From Lachnospiraceae bacterium (lineage in GTDB: Bacteria; Bacillota; Clostridia; Lachnospirales; Lachnospiraceae), in contig JAFZWW010000009.1 of the NCBI GenBank assembly GCA_017617005.1, positions 1-50,938 on the forward strand: DNA of 50,938 nt, read 5' to 3'. A program made the position numbers and the translations under genes. The first letter of the stretch is position 1. Each line of letters starts with the position of its first letter. Below are positions 25,401-34,968 of this stretch, piece by piece. The notes beneath the pieces are model-generated. The model did not search any database and was not told the origin of the DNA. It was given only the letters and a program-made list of their open reading frames with translations.

Positions 25401-28400
25401 TTGAATATCGGAAAAAGAAAAAATAAAACAAAGAATATACTTGCTGCATTCCTGATAAAGCTGATATCCCCGGTGAGCGTTCTCATGGCGGCTTCCGCAG
25501 TGACTTTTGTTGTTGATGGACTTCACTTTGATGCCGTGCGCCTTCCGAGTCCTGAAAGTGTTATGGCAGGATATATGGAAAATCCTTACATAAGATTTTA
25601 TGAGGGAAGCAGGGGGATTGCATGGACCACCGTACATCCTGAAGGATGTGAACTGTCTTCATACGGAACATATATTTCGACTGACGGCAGTGTTTACAGG
25701 GCGGCCGAGGGTACCACAGTGATCCCGCGGGGAGTGATCGGAAGAAAGGAAATTCAGGGAGAACTGAAACCGGGGCAGCATTATTATTCGAAACCGATAA
25801 CGGATTCTGTTGTCCCGGTAGGCAGATGGGTTCTGTCCCACCGGGAAGCACGCTGCATACACGGACCGTTCGAGGCATGCAGGGAATATGAGTATTACGG
25901 GATAAACGAACTTCCGAATACGAAATGTCTTTCGGAATACGATTCCGGCTGGATAGCTTACTGTGCAGATTGCGGACAGCCGCTTACGGGTTATGTATAT
26001 ACAAATGACACTTGTGTCGCAAATATAGGATACCTGTTTTCGGGAAGCGGAGACTTTGCGAAGATCTATCCGACGCAGTATATATTCTTCTGCCCGAAAA
26101 GGGGCGATAATCTTGAGAATGACAGGCCTCTTGATGTGCATATATGCAAATGTTTTGTTTCGTATAACAGGTATACCGTTCGCTACAACGGAAACGGGGC
26201 CCTGAGCGGAACCATGCCAGATTCCGTGTTCTATTACGGAGGAAGCAGTGAATATGAAGGCAATCCCGTGAGAAGCGAAGACAACTTACGCGAAAATTGC
26301 TTCTTCAATCCGGGATATGTTTTCGCAGGATGGAGTATTACACCGGACGGCGAAAAGGTTCTTGATGATCTGAGCACCAGGGAAATGATAGAAGACAGCT
26401 TCGGGAGTCTGGGCGGAACCGGTGATGAATCGAACGATTCCGTCATCACTTTATATGCGGTATGGATGAAATGTGACAGTGCCGTTCTGATATCGGGCGG
26501 AAGATTCAGGGATGAACGCGGAGCGTATGACGGTGTATATGACGGAGAAATAGTCAGAGGATCCAACTGCTTTGATAAAGGTTATATGTATGAAACCGTT
26601 GTCGATCCCGCACTTCTTTCACACCCCAAAGGTTATGTGATCGAACTTGATATGATGGGAGGCCCGGAAACCGGCCCGATACGGACGGACACGGTATTTG
26701 ACGGGTGGAGATACGGTGATCTTCACGGAAGCATAAAGGATGAGATGTCCGACGGGAGGTTTACTTATGTCCATTCGTCGGAGGAGGATGGAAGCATTGA
26801 TGAATTTACCGCCGAGTGGGCGAATGTTCCCGTGACACTTCCGGACGCTGTTTATCCCGGTTTTGTATTTACGGGCTGGTATACGGCTCCCGATCTTTCT
26901 CCGGAGCATTTTGCGGGAACGTGCGGAGATCTGTTCGATACGGATCATGACACAAAACTGTATGCGTGTTTCAAAAGTCTTGATCTTGAAGCTGTTCCGG
27001 ATTATATGGGAAACCCGGACTTTGGAGAGATGCGTTATGACGGTCTTACCCGCCTGGGTATTCCGGGCTTTTCCGGCTACGACCTTTTCAGATATTACAT
27101 ATCGGGACCGGGAAATGAAGGAGGATGGACCGAAGCGGTAACGGAAAATGTCTCCGGAGTTACGGAGCCATGCGTCCGTTCCTTTTGTACGGAGGGTGAA
27201 GTACAGGATTATAAAGTAACGCGTACCGGCATTTATACCTTCGAACTCTGGGGCGGAGCAGGTGCATCATTCGGGAGTTATGCCGGAGAAAACGGAGAGT
27301 ATTCCTCCTGCGGGATACTGCTGCATGAGGGGGATGCGGTAAGGATTTATACCGGAAAGCAGGGAATAACCTCGCAGAGTGAAGACGGAGTGATATGTCC
27401 CGGAGGAGAGGGATCATATATAGAGATCAACGGTAAAAAGGTATTGTCGTGTTCGGGAGGAAAAGGTGCGGATCATGAGCTGAACATAGAAGATGAATTT
27501 CTCTATTCCGGAGAAGTGCTGGCTTACACCGTAGAAGCAACGGGCGATTACACACTTGAAGTATGGGGAGCGAGGGGCTCGCCCAATACGGAGGGAAGAA
27601 ATGTATGCGGGAACGGCGGCTATGCACGGGGGGATGTTCATCTCGAAGAAGGAAGCATTCTTTATGTCTGCGTCGGTGGGATGAACGGATATAACGGAGG
27701 CGGCAGAGGAGGAAGAGATGCTTACGGCGGTCATGGCGGCTGCGGGGGCGGAGCAACGCATATTGCATATGAGGACGGTGTGCTCAGAGATCTTTCCGGA
27801 TGCCGTGACAGTATACTGATCGTGGCAGGCGGAGGCGGCGGAAGTGCCGGCGCCAATGCAACATCCGGAGCGGGAGGAGGTCTTACCGGAGGAACGGGAA
27901 TCTCACCCTGGCCGGACGGAGAAAGCAGTGCCGGCGGAGGAAGCCAGACTTCAGCAGGAACCGGATGGCGGAGAGGAGCAGGCGGATTCGGATACGGCGG
28001 GGACGGTTATGACTGGCATGGTGTCGGTTATCCGATGGTCACTAACGGAGGCGGCGGAGGAGGCTGGTACGGCGGAGGCGGCGGTGCGGCCGACGGCAAA
28101 TCATACGGCTGCGGAGGCGGAGGCGGAAGCGGCTATATCGGAGGCGTGGAGAACGGTACCATGGCAACCGGTGTGTGCGGAGGAAACGGGCACGCGACCA
28201 TAACCTGTATCGTGAACATACAAGGAGGTGAGCCGAGCGGATGCGATACTTCTTTTGATCCGGGTGATCTTCTGTACAGAGATCACCGGCTGTCCGTTCA
28301 CGGGGAGTGTATATATCCGGATGATGACGGCGAAAGGTCGGGTTATTGCATAATAAGGGAACCTTTGGTCAGATACTACGGGTCATCCGATAAAACAGTG

Positions 28401-30203
28401 TATTCTCCCGATGCGGATGCACCTGCCGTGATAGATACCGCGGGTCTTGAGTATGATGAGTCCTCGGGACTGGTACGTGTATTCTGGAGAATGCCTGAGG
28501 ATGTGGGAACCGAATATTCATATATGGCAAGAGCCTACAGGGCGTCTGATCTGGCAGGCACAGAGGAAATTTACGCACAGACCGATGTAAGAAGACTGTG
28601 CATCACAACGGGAGTATACGGTTATTACTATCTGATCGATATATATAAGTCGGCGACCTCGGAGAGGGTGAAGAATATGGGATCATTCATCTTATCTCCG
28701 TGGGCGGGGATATCGGGTTCTTCGCCGGATGCATATTTTACGGAGTGGTACGCTAAGTCGTCATGGGAGAACCTATACAGCCGGAGTGAAAGCTTTATAC
28801 CCGACGGAAGCGACAGATACATCCATATCATATCGGTAGACCGTGCGGGGAATGCAAGTGAAGTATTCAGCATGGCGGTCGACGGCCCGAATGCATATAT
28901 CCCTTATCCCGTTGTCACGGAAAAACTGGTGATAAGGGAAGGAGATAATGTATTCGGATCCGGAGATGTATATTATTTCAGGGCGGATGCGGAAACTCCC
29001 TTTTACCTGGAGCATTCTTCATACATAGCCGGATATGCAAGACAGGGGTATCAGATAGATAAAGCATCCTTTTATATGAGCATGAGTGAATATGCGGAAT
29101 ACGGATTTCCCTGCGGTGATACCGGGATCTCGGAACAGACCGTAGCATCTGACGCGCTGAGCAGGACTGCGGCTTTTTATCCGGTTCCGTCTCCGGATTG
29201 CACCGCGGTCAGAAGCGATAACGGAAGAAGTCTTTCCTTTACCGGAGAATTTGTATCTTCCTTTGAAGGCGAAATATTTATCTATCCCGGAGCATCGGCC
29301 CGACTTGAAGCCGGAGCTCATACTTTCGGAGAAGGTGAACGGATGATCCGCAGTGACACGGAAAAGGACAGGATGAACGGGATAACCCTGATAGGAGACG
29401 CAACCGCTCCGATGTGCTATGTATCCGTTAACGGAGGAAATCCCGAGGATCTTTCCGTATGCAATGTATCCAATGTCCTTGCGGAATACGTCATAGACAG
29501 GAGATGCGAGAGCGTATCGATAGAGTTGTTCGTAAGAGATGAATGCTCCGGAGCAAAGGACGGATTTGAGATAAGGATACGGAATATCGACAACGGATCG
29601 GAAGGCACATTCACCGCGACGGGTAAAAGCTTTTCGATGGAACTGAAAATAGACGGGGGCAGCACGGAACCGCTTTTTGAAAATATGCTTTTTAACGGTG
29701 ATTTCATTATATCCGTCACATCCGAGGATAATGTCGGAAACAGGGGGATAGCATATTCGGAGTGCCTTCATGAGCTGGATGTTTCCGGAAGGATATGCAG
29801 GTGCCTTGATGAACTGACCGGTCCGCTCATCACACCGGACGGTGACAGGATCATAAAAAGGGGTGAGAGCGGATATGTGGTATCGGACGTATGGGGTTAT
29901 CCGGGTGCGGTTCTGGTTTCGTTTGAAAATGAAAAATTGTCCTGCTTTGATACGCTGTATGTGACGGACGGAAACGAAGCGGATCTGCCTGAGGACATCA
30001 AGGCCGTCAGGGTCAGAGTGCCTTTCCCCGATTATATGTTTGAAGAAAGAACGGAGTTTACCGTTCCGCTCGATTATGACAGTGATGTCATAAGAGTGCG
30101 CATAACGGCGTATAAAGACGGTGAGAGCCTGACATGGGAAACGGAATGTATGCTGGGCAGCGAAGGAACCGTGCTCGACGAACTGGTCACGATCCTCAGA
30201 TAG
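25401..30203 (+). CDS. Giant glycine-rich surface protein with InlB-like repeats
   Basis: 1600 residues. One N-terminal hydrophobic segment (about 15-40) should be a signal anchor. InlB/Listeria-Bacteroides type beta-grasp repeats follow near residues 255-345 and 470-525 (YNGNGALSGTMP, GYVFAGW, GFVFTGWYTAPD). Two ALK-type glycine-rich domains sit at about 598-695 (FELWGGAGASFGSY) and 701-940 (LEVWGARGSP, IVAGGGGGSAGA, GGGGGGWYGGGGG). The rest, 950-1600, is beta-rich and unassigned. There is no LPXTG signal. TTG 25401 is preferred over GTG 25395 because GGAGG (25389-25393) is too close to the GTG. It probably acts in adhesion; that is inference. Confidence 0.82.
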   Translation: MNIGKRKNKTKNILAAFLIKLISPVSVLMAASAVTFVVDGLHFDAVRLPSPESVMAGYMENPYIRFYEGSRGIAWTTVHPEGCELSSYGTYISTDGSVYRAAEGTTVIPRGVIGRKEIQGELKPGQHYYSKPITDSVVPVGRWVLSHREARCIHGPFEACREYEYYGINELPNTKCLSEYDSGWIAYCADCGQPLTGYVYTNDTCVANIGYLFSGSGDFAKIYPTQYIFFCPKRGDNLENDRPLDVHICKCFVSYNRYTVRYNGNGALSGTMPDSVFYYGGSSEYEGNPVRSEDNLRENCFFNPGYVFAGWSITPDGEKVLDDLSTREMIEDSFGSLGGTGDESNDSVITLYAVWMKCDSAVLISGGRFRDERGAYDGVYDGEIVRGSNCFDKGYMYETVVDPALLSHPKGYVIELDMMGGPETGPIRTDTVFDGWRYGDLHGSIKDEMSDGRFTYVHSSEEDGSIDEFTAEWANVPVTLPDAVYPGFVFTGWYTAPDLSPEHFAGTCGDLFDTDHDTKLYACFKSLDLEAVPDYMGNPDFGEMRYDGLTRLGIPGFSGYDLFRYYISGPGNEGGWTEAVTENVSGVTEPCVRSFCTEGEVQDYKVTRTGIYTFELWGGAGASFGSYAGENGEYSSCGILLHEGDAVRIYTGKQGITSQSEDGVICPGGEGSYIEINGKKVLSCSGGKGADHELNIEDEFLYSGEVLAYTVEATGDYTLEVWGARGSPNTEGRNVCGNGGYARGDVHLEEGSILYVCVGGMNGYNGGGRGGRDAYGGHGGCGGGATHIAYEDGVLRDLSGCRDSILIVAGGGGGSAGANATSGAGGGLTGGTGISPWPDGESSAGGGSQTSAGTGWRRGAGGFGYGGDGYDWHGVGYPMVTNGGGGGGWYGGGGGAADGKSYGCGGGGGSGYIGGVENGTMATGVCGGNGHATITCIVNIQGGEPSGCDTSFDPGDLLYRDHRLSVHGECIYPDDDGERSGYCIIREPLVRYYGSSDKTVYSPDADAPAVIDTAGLEYDESSGLVRVFWRMPEDVGTEYSYMARAYRASDLAGTEEIYAQTDVRRLCITTGVYGYYYLIDIYKSATSERVKNMGSFILSPWAGISGSSPDAYFTEWYAKSSWENLYSRSESFIPDGSDRYIHIISVDRAGNASEVFSMAVDGPNAYIPYPVVTEKLVIREGDNVFGSGDVYYFRADAETPFYLEHSSYIAGYARQGYQIDKASFYMSMSEYAEYGFPCGDTGISEQTVASDALSRTAAFYPVPSPDCTAVRSDNGRSLSFTGEFVSSFEGEIFIYPGASARLEAGAHTFGEGERMIRSDTEKDRMNGITLIGDATAPMCYVSVNGGNPEDLSVCNVSNVLAEYVIDRRCESVSIELFVRDECSGAKDGFEIRIRNIDNGSEGTFTATGKSFSMELKIDGGSTEPLFENMLFNGDFIISVTSEDNVGNRGIAYSECLHELDVSGRICRCLDELTGPLITPDGDRIIKRGESGYVVSDVWGYPGAVLVSFENEKLSCFDTLYVTDGNEADLPEDIKAVRVRVPFPDYMFEERTEFTVPLDYDSDVIRVRITAYKDGESLTWETECMLGSEGTVLDELVTILR

Positions 30204-30207
30204 GAGG

Positions 30208-30236
30208 TTTAAGAAAGAGTCCCGTTCTGATATAAT
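30208..30236 (+). promoter_or_regulatory. Promoter of the secreted propeller-like protein gene
   Basis: TTTAAG (30208-30213), 17 bp, TATAAT (30231-30236). The -10 is perfect, the -35 weak. Confidence 0.5.
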
Positions 30237-30266
30237 TATATAAACGTTTTGAAAGGGGCATGCCCT

Positions 30267-31271
30267 ATGATGAATAAACTGATCAAAGCAGGAATGGGAC
30301 TCATGCTTGCAGCGGTGATGGCTCTTGCCGTACCCGCCGAGGCAAGCGCGGCACCCGGACTAGGAATGGGTGCTGTTTTCCCGAACCGCTATAACGAATA
30401 TGAATCCACCTATGTTTCGACCCAGACCACATATCTGAACGGTCTGTATTTTACGGTTGACTGCTATCACGATCGCGTAATCTATGCGGAGCCCGAGAAT
30501 GTCGGGACCAATACTTCCCATTGGAAGGTCATGGCCGATGACCTCAATAAGCCCCACAGCATCTGCTCGGACGGAGTGATCTATCTTGTTACCGATACGG
30601 ACAATAACAGGGTCGTTACATATACAAGGCTTACTACGGGTGAATTCATAGAACTTCAGAGTTTTGAGAATGTGGGTATAAGACCGCATTACTGCGTATA
30701 TGATCCGTCGAGTGCTTCATTCTATGTATGGAGTTCCTATACCGGGGAAATGTATATATACAAGAGACCCGCAAACGGATTTGCAGTCAGGCTTGACAGG
30801 GTAAAAAGGCTTGATTATCTGTACGGTGTTTACACCAGGTCATTTACGATAGACGGAAACAATATCCTTCTCTGCTCCCAGGGAGCCGGAGGCATAATAT
30901 CCGTCAACAAGAGAACATTTGCGCTTACGGGAGTTTATCCCGTATCCGATGAGCTTGGCGGAGTTGTTCAGGTAGCACATATAGGCTCACATTATTACCT
31001 GACCACTTCATCAGACAGGTTCGGTGATCAGAGTAAAGCAAGCGTCTTCAGAAGCTGCAGTCTCGGAGGATTCTACTATCCGGGACAGTATGAGGACGTA
31101 AATGAACTGCTCGGAGGGCTTAAGGGTTCAGCTGTCCCTTATTACCTTACTCCTGCAGCAGGCGTTTATTTTGCCAGATTTATGGGGCTTGGCGGGGGAT
31201 ACAAAGATTTTGCAGTCACCTTCGCGGAAGATCCCTTCGGAAATATAATCCTGGGAACGAAATTCCCCTGA
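30267..31271 (+). CDS. Secreted propeller-like protein of unknown function
   Basis: 334 residues. A signal peptide ends at ASA-AP near residue 29. The mature part has repeated beta-blade-like segments (DGVIYLVTDTDNNRVV, FYVWSSYTGEMYIY, NILLCSQGAGGIISVN) that suggest an NHL or similar propeller. There are no catalytic motifs I can name. ATG 30267 follows GAAAGGGG at 30251-30258. It follows the giant surface protein and may bind carbohydrate or partner proteins at the surface. Its stop abuts the convergent neighbour's stop. Confidence 0.75.
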   Translation: MMNKLIKAGMGLMLAAVMALAVPAEASAAPGLGMGAVFPNRYNEYESTYVSTQTTYLNGLYFTVDCYHDRVIYAEPENVGTNTSHWKVMADDLNKPHSICSDGVIYLVTDTDNNRVVTYTRLTTGEFIELQSFENVGIRPHYCVYDPSSASFYVWSSYTGEMYIYKRPANGFAVRLDRVKRLDYLYGVYTRSFTIDGNNILLCSQGAGGIISVNKRTFALTGVYPVSDELGGVVQVAHIGSHYYLTTSSDRFGDQSKASVFRSCSLGGFYYPGQYEDVNELLGGLKGSAVPYYLTPAAGVYFARFMGLGGGYKDFAVTFAEDPFGNIILGTKFP

Positions 31272-32522
31272 TCAGGGCATTTCGCCTTCCGGTACGACGT
31301 GGACCACACCGATGACTCCCATAAATGCGGGAGAGAAGATATGCTCCCTGAGTCCTCCGGGAGTGAGCTCGCCTTCCCAGGCGGCGTGAAGATGTCCTGC
31401 AAGGACGATCTGACAGGGCGAATCATCGGCATAGACCAGATTCAGGATCTTCGCCGTTTCATCATCTATCCCGTAGAGTTCGCCTCCGGGATTCCAATAA
31501 TAGATCCTGTTTCTTACGAGCATGGAAAGCTCTTCGAGTGAAGGATCGACCTGTGAAAAATATGGAACGTGGGTTGCCGCGATAACGGGAACCCCTCTGC
31601 CGTAAAGCTCGGTCAGGACCTCTATCTGGTCTTCGCCGGGCTTATTTGTTGATCTGTTTACTCCGGCAATTATCAGATCGCCGAAGTCGATGTATTTACG
31701 GGTATTGTCATCCCCGTCGATAGCCGCGTGAAGCTCGGCGGCTTTGTAATCGTCGAAGCCCGTGCTTCCGTCGCTGTACCAGGTTCCGTAGTCGTGGTCC
31801 GCCCTGATGTAGAGAATGCGGTCATCGGGGTACTTGAGTCTGCCAATTCCTCTTGAGAGGGCATCCATATTGGAGGTGCTGCAGTAGTCGATAATATCGC
31901 CGCCGAAGATGACGGCGTCAAAATCATTGTAATTGAGATAGTCGATGATCATCGGCCAGAGCTCCCTGCCGTGAAAGCCGTCGGGAGTTATGGACAGAGT
32001 CTCGTATCTGTTAAGGACTGTTTCAAGAGATGATTCACTGACATCACCTGCTTTGAAATCCGAGATCATATGCACATCGGAGACCCAGGCGATGGTGTAT
32101 TCATGCTCAAGTCCGGGAACTTCGACATAGACATTCTCTTCAATGAAGTCATATGCGGGAGCCGGATAGGATATGGCGGGCTGTGCCGGAATGGGGATTG
32201 GATCCTCTTCGGGTTCCTGTATTACCGGTTCGGGTTCGGGAACTTCAGAGATTTCTTCCTGCTGCGGGATTTCCGCATAGGGATCGGGCATGATGAAAAA
32301 AAGGATCAGCCCGGCGATCGTGAGAGCGGCAAGTATCGCGGAAAGGATGATAGTCACCTCTTTGTCGCGGTTTCTTTTTCTCTTCTTTACGGGCTTTTCT
32401 TTAACGGTTTTCCCGCTGTCCTTTTTTTCGGCCGAAGTCTTTTTGCTTACAGATTTTTCTTTTTTGTTTTCTTTTTCTTCTGAAGGCATTATCTGTTGAT
32501 CCTGATGTTTTCCCTGATCCAT
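31272..32522 (-). CDS. Membrane-anchored calcineurin-like phosphoesterase
   Basis: 416 residues, type II topology: a lysine-rich cytoplasmic head, TM at about 56-79, a proline- and glutamate-rich linker, then an extracellular metallophosphoesterase. Metal motifs are in order: SDVHM near 148, FGGDIID near 223, RADHD in place of the usual GNHD, THVPYF, and AGHLHAAWEG. The GNHD change (Ala for Asn) could alter activity. The substrate is unknown. The start is uncertain (ATG at residue 12 is an alternative). It overlaps the upstream zinc-ribbon gene by 34 bp on the same strand. Confidence 0.88.
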   Translation of the reverse strand: MDQGKHQDQQIMPSEEKENKKEKSVSKKTSAEKKDSGKTVKEKPVKKRKRNRDKEVTIILSAILAALTIAGLILFFIMPDPYAEIPQQEEISEVPEPEPVIQEPEEDPIPIPAQPAISYPAPAYDFIEENVYVEVPGLEHEYTIAWVSDVHMISDFKAGDVSESSLETVLNRYETLSITPDGFHGRELWPMIIDYLNYNDFDAVIFGGDIIDYCSTSNMDALSRGIGRLKYPDDRILYIRADHDYGTWYSDGSTGFDDYKAAELHAAIDGDDNTRKYIDFGDLIIAGVNRSTNKPGEDQIEVLTELYGRGVPVIAATHVPYFSQVDPSLEELSMLVRNRIYYWNPGGELYGIDDETAKILNLVYADDSPCQIVLAGHLHAAWEGELTPGGLREHIFSPAFMGVIGVVHVVPEGEMP

Positions 32523-34186
32523 GCTCTGGTCTCAGCGGTTGTTCCGTTGGTCGTGCTTACCTGGAAATCGGGGTTTGCTCCGGAACTGATATCATTGAAT
32601 GCCCAGAAATGATTGAGGTCTATATTGGTGTCGGTTGCCTGGGTGGGATCGAGGATGATAAGTATTCCCTCGTTTTCACCGAGTTTTTCCATAATGGTGT
32701 TAAATGCCTGGGTATAAGGAGTGGGATCTATTCCGGCCTGGCCGCAGTAATAGATTCCGTCATAGATGAGCTGAAGGTTGTAATCGGTCTCTTTGAGAAC
32801 CTTGTCTATCTCATCAAGAGCATCCTCGGCGGTCATGGTCTTATCCTTGATGCCTGTCTCGATATGCTTTCTGGTGACCCATGCAAGTGAGAAGACATAA
32901 CGGAGTCTTAAGGGGTCATCGAGGTCATCCGGATCGAAGAGTATCTGTTTTCCGTCGTCATCTACCAGGGAAGCGGCATCTTCCATAAGCTCCCAGGCCT
33001 CATCCCTTGACCAGTTATCGCGGGAGGCTATCTCGTTGATGGCAAGGATGTACTTTTCGCGGTATACCTCGATGAGGTTATCGCTTTCCTCTACTATGCT
33101 CTCCGAGTGGATCTTGATTCCCGCCTTTTCAAGCTTGTCGACATACTTCATGATCTCGTCATAATAGATCCTGGACTGGATGTATAAGTCTGAACTTACA
33201 TACTGTTCGTCGAGAAGTGAAACGGAATGTCTTACCTGATCGGCGTATCTGCTGAAGATATCATCACATTCCTTGGAGATGTCTTCTGCCATATCGTACT
33301 CATTGGCAAGCTTAATATACAGATCGAGAGCGGCGGGATATGAGGAGGAGATGCCTTCCGACTTATCGCCTTCCTTTACATAGGACTTGATCTGGTCCTT
33401 GATCTCTTCGATCTCTGATTCTCTTTCAGCGATGACTTCGGGATCCTCCTCTTCGGATTCATCCTCGTCCTCGTTCTCATCTTTGTCATCCCCGGTGCTC
33501 TGGCTGACATGGCTGTCCTGCCTGCCGCCTGAGAATACGCCCATACTCTTGAGGGCAAGAAGGATTGCGACTATAAGTGCCGCGATGACAAGAATGATTA
33601 TGATTATGAGACCCTTGGAGAAAGGGCTCTTTTTTTCTTTTTCGGTGGTGACTGCTTCGGGAGCAGCAGCCGGGGCAGGTGCGCCCGAACCGAGGGATGC
33701 AAATCCCGAATACTTGGGAGCGGTTCCGGCCGGCTGAGAAGCGGGTGCTTCACTTGCTACGGGAGCGCCGCACTTTGTACAGAACTTGGTTCCTTCCTTT
33801 AAAGGAGCACCGCACTTGGCACAGAGAGCAGATCCTGCTTTCTCATCGGGCTTGTCCTGAGGCGCACTCTGAGCGGGAGCTTCTGCCTTGGGAGCTTCCG
33901 CGGGCTTGGTCTGAGACGCATTCTGAGCAGGCACTTCTGCCTTGGGAGCTTCCGCGGGATTGTCCTGGGGCGCACTCAGAGCGGGCACTTCTGCCTTGGG
34001 AGCTTCCGCAGGCTTATCCTGAGCGGGAGCAGCGGGAGCGGCCGGCTTGGCGAGATCCACCTTGGGTATCTGTGCCATGGCTTCCGTTGGTTTCTGGGCA
34101 GGTGCCGGTGTATCTATTTTGGTTCCGCATTTGATGCAGAATTTCATATCATCTGAGATTTCGGCTTTACAATTTGGACAATTCAT
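32489..34186 (-). CDS. Double zinc-ribbon single-pass membrane protein
   Basis: 565 residues from ATG 34186, which has GGGGGATC ahead of it and begins directly with the ribbon. Ribbon 1 is C3-C6/C17-C20, ribbon 2 is C122-C125/C136-C139. Between them lie three 18-residue repeats (DKPAEAPKAEVP...). A second linker leads to a TM at about 193-216, an acidic stretch, and a helical extracellular domain of about 320 residues with no known family. Cytoplasmic ribbon plus extracellular domain suggests a sensor or scaffold. It leads a two-gene transcript with the phosphoesterase, divergent from the ABC gene. Confidence 0.85.
   Translation of the reverse strand: MNCPNCKAEISDDMKFCIKCGTKIDTPAPAQKPTEAMAQIPKVDLAKPAAPAAPAQDKPAEAPKAEVPALSAPQDNPAEAPKAEVPAQNASQTKPAEAPKAEAPAQSAPQDKPDEKAGSALCAKCGAPLKEGTKFCTKCGAPVASEAPASQPAGTAPKYSGFASLGSGAPAPAAAPEAVTTEKEKKSPFSKGLIIIIILVIAALIVAILLALKSMGVFSGGRQDSHVSQSTGDDKDENEDEDESEEEDPEVIAERESEIEEIKDQIKSYVKEGDKSEGISSSYPAALDLYIKLANEYDMAEDISKECDDIFSRYADQVRHSVSLLDEQYVSSDLYIQSRIYYDEIMKYVDKLEKAGIKIHSESIVEESDNLIEVYREKYILAINEIASRDNWSRDEAWELMEDAASLVDDDGKQILFDPDDLDDPLRLRYVFSLAWVTRKHIETGIKDKTMTAEDALDEIDKVLKETDYNLQLIYDGIYYCGQAGIDPTPYTQAFNTIMEKLGENEGILIILDPTQATDTNIDLNHFWAFNDISSGANPDFQVSTTNGTTAETRAWIRENIRINR
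33857..34018 (-). repeat. Three tandem 54-bp repeats in the zinc-ribbon gene
   Basis: Three 18-residue units built on KPAEAPKAE form the linker between the two zinc ribbons. The high DNA identity makes this stretch prone to length change. Confidence 0.8.
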
Positions 34187-34221
34187 ATTATTGATCCCCC
34201 TTGTAATCATAGGTATCGTGA

Positions 34222-34242
34222 TTTGCCACATGATTTGGCAAA
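34222..34242 (-). promoter_or_regulatory. Inverted repeat in the zinc-ribbon gene leader
   Basis: TTTGCCA (34222-34228) and TGGCAAA (34236-34242) around seven bases, between the minus-strand promoter and the start codon. It could be an operator or an mRNA hairpin. Confidence 0.45.
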
Positions 34243-34266
34243 ATTGACCATATTTTCTGATAACTT

Positions 34267-34318
34267 ATTATATATATTTGAGAATATTATTGCAAGATAG
34301 CCCGAAAACAAATATAAT
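34267..34318. promoter_or_regulatory. Divergent promoters sharing one palindromic -35
   Basis: TTGCAA at 34290-34295 is its own reverse complement. To the right, 17 bp leads to TATAAT (34313-34318) for the ABC operon. To the left, 17 bp leads on the minus strand to TATAAT (34272-34267) for the zinc-ribbon gene. Both -10 elements match consensus fully and both spacers are ideal, so RNA polymerase should not occupy both at once. Confidence 0.75.
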
Positions 34319-34341
34319 TTTGAATGTGTGTGGGTGATCAA

Positions 34342-34968
34342 ATGGTTGAAGTCACTAATGTATGTAAATCATACGGCAGAAAAAACATACTTAATGGAGT
34401 AAGTTTTACGGCTTCTCCGGGACAGCAGATCGCACTGGTGGGAAGAAACGGCTGCGGCAAGAGTACTCTTATGCAGATAATGGCGGGCCTGCTGAAAGCC
34501 GATTCCGGAAACGTTCTTTATTTTGGAAAGAAGCTCAGCCCCGGTGCCGGGTTCTCACATACGGTAGGCTATCTCCCGCAGGAGAATCCTCTGATCGAGG
34601 AATTATCCGTTGCGGACAATATGTCCCTTTGGTCCGGCAAAAAGTGCAGACCGGAGGATGAAGCGGTTAAGATGTTCCAGCTTGAGGATATCCTTAAGCA
34701 GCAGGTATCGAAGCTTTCCGGTGGAATGAAGAGGAGAGTCGCAATAGCCTGTGCATGCGTCCATATGCCGCCTGTTATGCTGATGGATGAGCCCACCGCC
34801 GCACTTGATATCTATTACCGCACCGAGGTGCGGAAATGGATGAGGCAATACCGTGACATGAACGGTATTATTATCACTGTTACCCACGATTCCGATGAAA
34901 TGTCGGACTCGTCCGTATGTCTTCTTATTGAGGATGGATTACTTAAAGATTTTAGGGAGGAAAAGTAA
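34342..34968 (+). CDS. ABC transporter ATP-binding protein
   Basis: 208 residues, short for the class. Walker A GRNGCGKST near residue 35, Q-loop LPQENP, signature LSGGMKRR near 130, Walker B VMLMDEPTAALD, switch VTHDSDE. ATG 34342 is favoured over 34324 because GGGTGAT lies ahead of it. It should energise the two ABC-2 permeases encoded 1.7 kb downstream; the substrate is unknown. First gene of the plus-strand transcript from the shared promoter. Confidence 0.9.
   Translation: MVEVTNVCKSYGRKNILNGVSFTASPGQQIALVGRNGCGKSTLMQIMAGLLKADSGNVLYFGKKLSPGAGFSHTVGYLPQENPLIEELSVADNMSLWSGKKCRPEDEAVKMFQLEDILKQQVSKLSGGMKRRVAIACACVHMPPVMLMDEPTAALDIYYRTEVRKWMRQYRDMNGIIITVTHDSDEMSDSSVCLLIEDGLLKDFREEK

Noticed and set aside
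27670-28210. Glycine-rich stretch as a non-coding repeat or a misassembly
   Set aside because: It stays in frame, is flanked by ALK-type domain sequence and the codons vary.
29019-29771. 250-codon minus-strand frame
   Set aside because: Shadow of the giant surface protein; no promoter or ribosome site, no family features.
33857-34018. CRISPR-like array from evenly spaced 54-bp repeats
   Set aside because: The repeats are contiguous, have no spacers and encode an in-frame protein linker.
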